From JAQBGV01 sp032128395 (lineage in GTDB: Bacteria; Planctomycetota; UBA8108; UBA1146), in contig JAQBGV010000028.1 of the NCBI GenBank assembly GCA_032128395.1, forward strand, positions 1 through 45,998: DNA of 45,998 nucleotides, given 5' to 3'. The notes below the pieces were generated by a model. The model saw nothing but the letters and a program-made list of their open reading frames with translations, was not told the DNA's origin and ran no database searches. Positions 42,501 through 45,998 of this stretch are shown piece by piece (the first letter of the stretch is position 1; each line of letters starts with the position of its first letter). The position numbers and the translations under genes are program-made.

Positions 42501-43308
42501 GGTCCTGGTGCGCACTCCTTCCGGTGCCCACGTGCCGCTCGGGCAGGTGACCCGGATCGTGGAACACGCCGGACCGCCGATGATCAAGAGCGAGAACGCG
42601 CGCCCCACCTCATGGCTGTACGTGACCCCTCACGTCAGCGACATGGGAGGCTACGTCGCGAGAGCGAAGCGGGTGGTCGAGCGTCGAGTCGCGCTGCCGC
42701 CGGGATACAGCATCCTCTGGTCCGGTCAGTTCGAGTACATCGAGGAGGCGAATGCGAAGCTCAAGGTCGCGATCCCCCTCGCCGGCCTCGTGATCATCCT
42801 CCTCCTGTACATGGCGACGAGGAGCTGGATCCGGACCGGCATCGTCCTGCTCGCGGTTCCGTTCAGCGCGATCGGCGCGATCTGGTTGATCTACGCCCTC
42901 GACTACAATTTCTCGGTCGCGGTCTGGGTGGGGATCATCGCTCTCGCCGGGCTCGACGCCGAGACCGGGCTCGTGATGTTGCATTACCTCAAGAACTCGT
43001 GCGATCGCTTCGCTCGGGAGGGGCGGCTCCGCACACGCGATGACCTTTGGTGGGCGATCCACGACGGTGCGGTGCAGAGAATCCGACCGAAGACGATGAC
43101 GGTGTGCACCACCTTCATCGGGCTACTCCCCCTGATGTTCGCGGTCGGGGCCGGTGCGGACACGATGCGGCGGCTCGCTGCGCCGATGATCGGCGGGCTC
43201 GCCACGAGCTTCATCGCGGAGCTCGTCCTCTACCCGGTGCTCTGGTACCTGCTGCATCTCCGATCGGTGCGGAGAGGTTCGGAGGCAGGGGCGGAAGCCC
43301 GTGGGTGA
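39508..43308 (+). CDS. cusA: CusA/CzcA-family heavy-metal RND efflux pump with extra porter-domain insert
   Basis: This 1,266-residue inner-membrane proton/metal antiporter (typical members about 1,040) starts at ATG 39508 (MIERVIRGCIQNRALVVIF), overlapping the cusB stop. Family signatures include IDAIPDLSDVQVIIRTEFPG, PGVSEVATVGGMVRQYQIVL, AIGVMVDSAIIMVENAHKAL, TEFMPPLEEGDFLYMP, AGLDAETGLVMLHYLKNS and RIRPKTMTVCTTFIGLLPLM. The twelve-helix layout with two large periplasmic loops is intact. An insert of about 90 residues at about 146-240 replaces a short loop in the first porter domain and carries YCPDHPGGLWHDPESDTW and DRCPLTGAP. A smaller insert follows near residue 335. The metal (Cu, Ag, Zn, Hg) cannot be fixed from sequence alone. 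Confidence 0.95.
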   Translation: MIERVIRGCIQNRALVVIFAAALVIAGVWAAQSITIDAIPDLSDVQVIIRTEFPGQAPQLVEDQVTYPLTTAMLAVPQSKNVRGFSMFGSSFVYIIFEDGTDIYWARSRVLEQLSTVTARLPDGVVPQLGPDATGVGWVYAYMLITGRYCPDHPGGLWHDPESDTWFDEPGPASVPGQPERRVRHRVFLDVERRWVDPETGDSHASPDLAPEASRGRLIELTSGTPIDRCPLTGAPLITPDLSLADLRSVQDWYLRYELTTVPGVSEVATVGGMVRQYQIVLDPVALHAFDIGIDDVKRAVRESNQDVGGRLLERAETEFMVRGIGYLGSDVPGSGFDGTVDDDSERAASLRQGPMAGFQHRVVHDLERVVLRADASGVPVTVGDIGRVVVGPEIRRGIAEWNGLGEAVGGIVVMRFGENALDTIGRVRVRLDELASGLPPGVDIVTAYDRSDLIERAIATLSKTLFEEVLVVSLVVLLFLLHARSALVAIIVLPTGVLGSLVLMRTLGVNANIMSLGGIAIAIGVMVDSAIIMVENAHKALEHEREQVAQGAAPRTRTEVIAEAASEVGPSLFFSLLIITVSFVPVFVLTGQSGRLFTPLAYTKTFAMGVAALLSITLIPVAMAFFIRERLLPETWPRRRAGIAIGIITLVPAALLALLPLPSLEEHRGWLVVGWVVLSTLITVPQRFLAEDRNPLSMVLRAIYNPVFALAMRFKVWVLALSIGLFAVTLIPASKIGTEFMPPLEEGDFLYMPNTDPGLSVTKARELLQQTDKLIAQFPEVRSVLGKIGRADTATDPAPLTMIETTIMLERDKSKWRQVEERRLWGLFRRLRPITLEELTDGYALPGGRWVPGVNQTLRIPGLTGALTRGAMPIRTRIDMLATGIKTPVGIKVLGPDLERLSELTSEIESVLRTDPEISTWTASVAADRTVGGNYVDIAIDRDAIQRYGLRIAQVQDVIMSALGGMTVTRTVEGLERYPVNIRYARELREDTEQLRGVLVRTPSGAHVPLGQVTRIVEHAGPPMIKSENARPTSWLYVTPHVSDMGGYVARAKRVVERRVALPPGYSILWSGQFEYIEEANAKLKVAIPLAGLVIILLLYMATRSWIRTGIVLLAVPFSAIGAIWLIYALDYNFSVAVWVGIIALAGLDAETGLVMLHYLKNSCDRFAREGRLRTRDDLWWAIHDGAVQRIRPKTMTVCTTFIGLLPLMFAVGAGADTMRRLAAPMIGGLATSFIAELVLYPVLWYLLHLRSVRRGSEAGAEARG

Positions 43309-43370
43309 TGGACCACGGAGTGGGGGATCCCGCCAACCGCGCGGTCCCGAGCGCTCGATCGGTGGGGATT

Positions 43371-43400
43371 CGACCGAGCCCGACCGAGCGAGACCGAGCG
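43371..43400. repeat. three tandem 10-bp units downstream of cusA
   Basis: CGACCGAGCC, CGACCGAGCG and AGACCGAGCG follow each other without a gap in the 239-nt spacer between cusA and the next gene. The role is unknown. Confidence 0.6.
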
Positions 43401-43547
43401 GCGATCGGTCCCGCGGGCCCGTTCGATGGACTCTTCCCCGGATCTGGGGTGTTTGGCAACTAGGTTGCGATGCCGGCGCGGTCGACGTCGCCGCGGCAGT
43501 GGTCGCCGTCGAGGCTCTGTAGGGGATATCTGAAGGAAGGTTGGGGC

Positions 43548-45827
43548 ATGGGACAGCTCTCACAGACGGTACGGGTCACGAATATCGGCCGCGAAGCTCA
43601 CTCCCGAATTCCCCTCCGGGGGGCACTTCTCCTCAGCTTCGGGCTCCCCGTCTTCCTCGCCATCGGGTCCGTCCTCCCACTCCCTGCTCAAGGGCCGGTG
43701 GACCTGATTCCCTCAGACGCGCTGATCGGAATCGGATGGAGTGGCGCCGATTCACTCGAGGCCGCAGCTCTCCAGACCTCCCTCGGTCAGATCATCGCCG
43801 AACCGCGTGTTCAGGAGATGCTCGACGCCCTGATCCCCTCCATCGAAATGGTCGTTCAGAAGAAGCTGCACGACCCCGAGCAGCGCGATGGCATCCTCTT
43901 CCTTCGTGAGGTGCTCGCCGAAATTTGGTCGCACCCTCTGGCGATCTCGCTGACCGGGATCGGGTTCGCCGATGGGAAACCGATTCCTGAGGGGGCGATC
44001 TGCCTCCGCGCGGGAGACGGCGCCATGAAGATCTTCCAAACGATCGAGAACATCCGCGAGCGCGAGGGGGCGCCCGCGGAGTCCTACCCCGACGCCGCGT
44101 CCGCCCGCCGGATCGCACTCCCCGGTGCTCCGGTCCCCCTCATCTACGGAGTTGAGCGCGGCTGCTTCTTCCTGGCTCTCAGCGAGCCCGCGGCCCGAGC
44201 GACGCTCGGGCGGATCCGCGGAGAAGGCTCGTCGATCGAGTCCTCTCCGTCGTTCCGAAACGCGTGGAATGCCGCGGTGGGGGATTCAGAGTCCGCGAAG
44301 TGGATCTACATCGACGGGGCCAGCCTGCGAACCCGCGCGCTCCAATTGCTGAGCGACGCGGATGCGATGATTCCGCCTCCCGTCCGGGCGATCTTCGCCG
44401 ACGACTGCCTCGGTCGTCTCGGCTCGGTGCTCTTCTCGGTGGGGATCGAGGGGCAAGGATTTCGACGGGCCGCGTTCATCGGATGGCGCGGTGACGGACC
44501 GCTCCCTGCACCCCTCGACGAGGGCACTCTCGAACTCGTCCCACGGGACACCAGCTTCTTCAGCTACGAGGACAACGACCTCGCCGGTCTCTTCACCAAG
44601 ATCCGCACCTTCGTCGAGAGTACGGACGCGGATGCCGGGCGACAGGTGCGTAGCTTCAAGGCGATCGCCGACGGCTTCCTCGGCTTCCGGATCGAGGAGG
44701 ACTTCCTCGCTTCACTCGGCCGCCGGTTCCTCGTCTTCGAAGAGCCGACCGCGACGGGGCTGATCCCCGGTCTTTGCATCGTCCTGCGCCCGAACGACGG
44801 GCAAAAGGTTCAGAATTGCGTGCGCCGCCTCACCACCTCGCTCGGCGCCTTCGCCGGGATCAAGGGTGTTGGGGTGAGCGTGCAGGAGCGCGGTGGGGTC
44901 TCCTTCATCGAGACTTCCGGAGCGCCGGTCCCGATCGCCCCCGCTTGGGCGACCCGCGGCGACCGACTCTTCCTTGCGCTGCACCCGACGGTGCTCGAGG
45001 AAGTGCTCCACCGGATCGATGCCCCGAACGCCCGTGCGAACTCGATCCTCGCGAACGACGACTTCAAAGCTGCGCGGAAGCGGATCTCGGCCGACCAGCA
45101 CGGCATCTTCTACACGGACACGAAGGAGGTCGTGAGCGATCTCTACCCGATCGCACTCCCCCTCTTCCAAGCGGGGATCGCGGCCCTCGGCGGTCAGGTG
45201 CCGGGGCTCTCGGCCGCGCAACTCCCCCCGCCGTACGTGGTGAACGAGCGGATGTTCGGCGACATCCACGGCTATCGGAGCACCGATGACGGCTGGGTGT
45301 GGGAAGCGCACGGACCGCTCCCGTTCACGCTCCCGAACCTCGGGAGCCTGGTGCCGCTGGCGTTGCTCGGTGGAGTGGCGCCGATGGTCGCGGCTCGACA
45401 GAGGATGGAGCACGTGGTGCTGGCGGAGGAGATGGTCCACGACTCTGCGGTTCGCTCCGAAGAACCGGTGCCTGCGCCTGAACCGGTGGACTCGTACCTC
45501 AACTTGGATGTTCACGGAGTCTTCGCGGCCTGCCGGCAGTACGCCAGTGACCATTCCGGAGACTTCCCGTCGAGCCTCGACTCCCTCGTGAAAGATGGGG
45601 CACTTGCGGCCTCGTCGATTCGGCGCGGCGATCAGGTCTTCTTCAAGTATGCGGGCTCGTTCCCAGTCTCCGGCGAGTCGGATCGGGTCTTGTTCCACAC
45701 GACCGAGCCCGTGGCAGGTGATCAGTATCTGCTGGTCACGGTCACTGGCGAGGAAGCGATCGTCTCGCACGCCGAACTAGAGCGACGTGTGAAGGCCTCG
45801 AACTGGCCGAAGAAAGAGCGACTCTAA
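43548..45827 (+). CDS. large exported or anchored protein, DUF3352-like, unknown function
   Basis: The 759-residue protein is taken from ATG 43548, preceded by GAAGGAAGG. An N-terminal hydrophobic segment (LLLSFGLPVFLAIGSVLPLP then AQG) is a signal peptide or anchor. The remainder begins DLIPSDALIGIGWSGADSLE and continues with alternating helices and strands (ILFLREVLAEIWSHPLAISL; YIDGASLRTRALQLLSDADA; FADDCLGRLGSVLFSVGIEG), a pattern like the DUF3352-type proteins common in planctomycetes. The last 110 residues form a small separate domain (CRQYASDHSGDFPSSLDSLV) resembling the C-terminal part of pilin-like G/H-domain proteins. No catalytic motif was seen. It is transcribed alone and followed by a strong terminator. 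Confidence 0.65.
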   Translation: MGQLSQTVRVTNIGREAHSRIPLRGALLLSFGLPVFLAIGSVLPLPAQGPVDLIPSDALIGIGWSGADSLEAAALQTSLGQIIAEPRVQEMLDALIPSIEMVVQKKLHDPEQRDGILFLREVLAEIWSHPLAISLTGIGFADGKPIPEGAICLRAGDGAMKIFQTIENIREREGAPAESYPDAASARRIALPGAPVPLIYGVERGCFFLALSEPAARATLGRIRGEGSSIESSPSFRNAWNAAVGDSESAKWIYIDGASLRTRALQLLSDADAMIPPPVRAIFADDCLGRLGSVLFSVGIEGQGFRRAAFIGWRGDGPLPAPLDEGTLELVPRDTSFFSYEDNDLAGLFTKIRTFVESTDADAGRQVRSFKAIADGFLGFRIEEDFLASLGRRFLVFEEPTATGLIPGLCIVLRPNDGQKVQNCVRRLTTSLGAFAGIKGVGVSVQERGGVSFIETSGAPVPIAPAWATRGDRLFLALHPTVLEEVLHRIDAPNARANSILANDDFKAARKRISADQHGIFYTDTKEVVSDLYPIALPLFQAGIAALGGQVPGLSAAQLPPPYVVNERMFGDIHGYRSTDDGWVWEAHGPLPFTLPNLGSLVPLALLGGVAPMVAARQRMEHVVLAEEMVHDSAVRSEEPVPAPEPVDSYLNLDVHGVFAACRQYASDHSGDFPSSLDSLVKDGALAASSIRRGDQVFFKYAGSFPVSGESDRVLFHTTEPVAGDQYLLVTVTGEEAIVSHAELERRVKASNWPKKERL

Positions 45828-45849
45828 TCCTGATTTTCGATCGGTGGCG

Positions 45850-45896
45850 CCGGCGTCACGGTGGAGTGGTTCCACCGGACGCCGGATCTTTTTTTT
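45850..45896 (+). terminator. strong intrinsic terminator
   Basis: CCGGCGTC (45850-45857) pairs with GACGCCGG (45878-45885), and CGGTGGA pairs with TCCACCG inside it with one bulged base and a 5-nt loop. Eight T residues follow at 45889-45896. It lies 22 nt after the stop of the 43548 gene. Confidence 0.9.
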
Positions 45897-45936
45897 CTGT
45901 CGCTTTCTGGGGCTGGGGGTGGGGAGCGGCGATGGC

Positions 45937-45998
45937 GGCCCGTCTGCCGCGATGCCGGGTCGAAGCCGATCCTCAACGACCCTTGAGGGTCGCCTCCG
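45937..45998 (+). repeat. family B element, second copy cut by the window edge
   Basis: GGCCCGTCTGCCGCGATGCC, then GGGT, CCGATCCTCAACGACCC and GAGGGTCGCCTCCG parallel the 28069-28143 copy. The inner hairpin CGACCC/GGGTCG (45977-45982 and 45987-45992) is kept although its loop differs (TTGA against GCGG). The distal arm lies beyond the window. Confidence 0.75.

Overview
The window is about 46 kb of GC-rich bacterial DNA that looks like a member of the Planctomycetota, probably an uncultured or environmental lineage. The main evidence is the repeated planctomycete-type dockerin-like calcium module (GDxNxDGxxDxADxxxxLxxLF, followed by a CGxDPTxDxLxC tail). It occurs in three intact secreted proteins and in at least three broken fragments. 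A membrane protein with three planctomycete cytochrome c (PSCyt) haem segments plus leucine-rich repeats fits the same group. No tRNA, rRNA or CRISPR array was seen.

Positions 1-9,640 are an accessory zone full of debris: an IS256-type transposase stub, dockerin fragments on both strands, an internally deleted DDE transposase, a 45-bp inverted duplication, a signal peptide joined out of frame to an unrelated C-terminal domain, a frameshifted glutaminase tail, and a tandem array of small membrane-anchored paralogues whose outer members have had their ends replaced. Intact genes here are a probable lipoprotein, a secreted FG-GAP/dockerin protein and the ABC-F ATPase Uup.

Positions 9,640-18,130 encode cell-surface or secreted proteins: a coiled-coil envelope protein, a dockerin/Ig/alpha-beta hydrolase fusion, a triple P-domain protein and a disordered protein. 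Positions 18,355-33,344 hold housekeeping genes (mutS, maf, uvrC, trmB, a nucleotide-sugar dehydrogenase, an RsbW/STAS pair, an FMN glutamate-synthase-like protein, an MshEN protein) mixed with lineage-specific genes (TPR/DUF1570 metalloprotease-like, PSCyt-LRR).

Positions 33,416-43,308 form a divergent metal-handling locus. On the plus strand are a Cys-rich secreted peptide and a CusC/CusB/CusA-type RND efflux system joined by ATGA overlaps. On the minus strand are an outer-membrane barrel protein and a small exported heavy-metal-associated (HMA) domain protein. Both cysteines of the HMA CxxC motif are in-frame UGA codons followed by a perfect hairpin, which is best read as a UxxU selenoprotein. 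This is the strongest candidate in the window for something new.

Two families of structured repeats also stand out. Family A (17,265-17,441 and 24,789-24,942) has about 36-nt terminal inverted repeats, and each copy lies 14-31 nt past the stop codon of a minus-strand gene. Family B (28,006-28,161 and 45,937-end) is a nested hairpin element. The window ends with a large secreted or anchored protein of unknown function, a strong intrinsic terminator and a cut-off family B copy.
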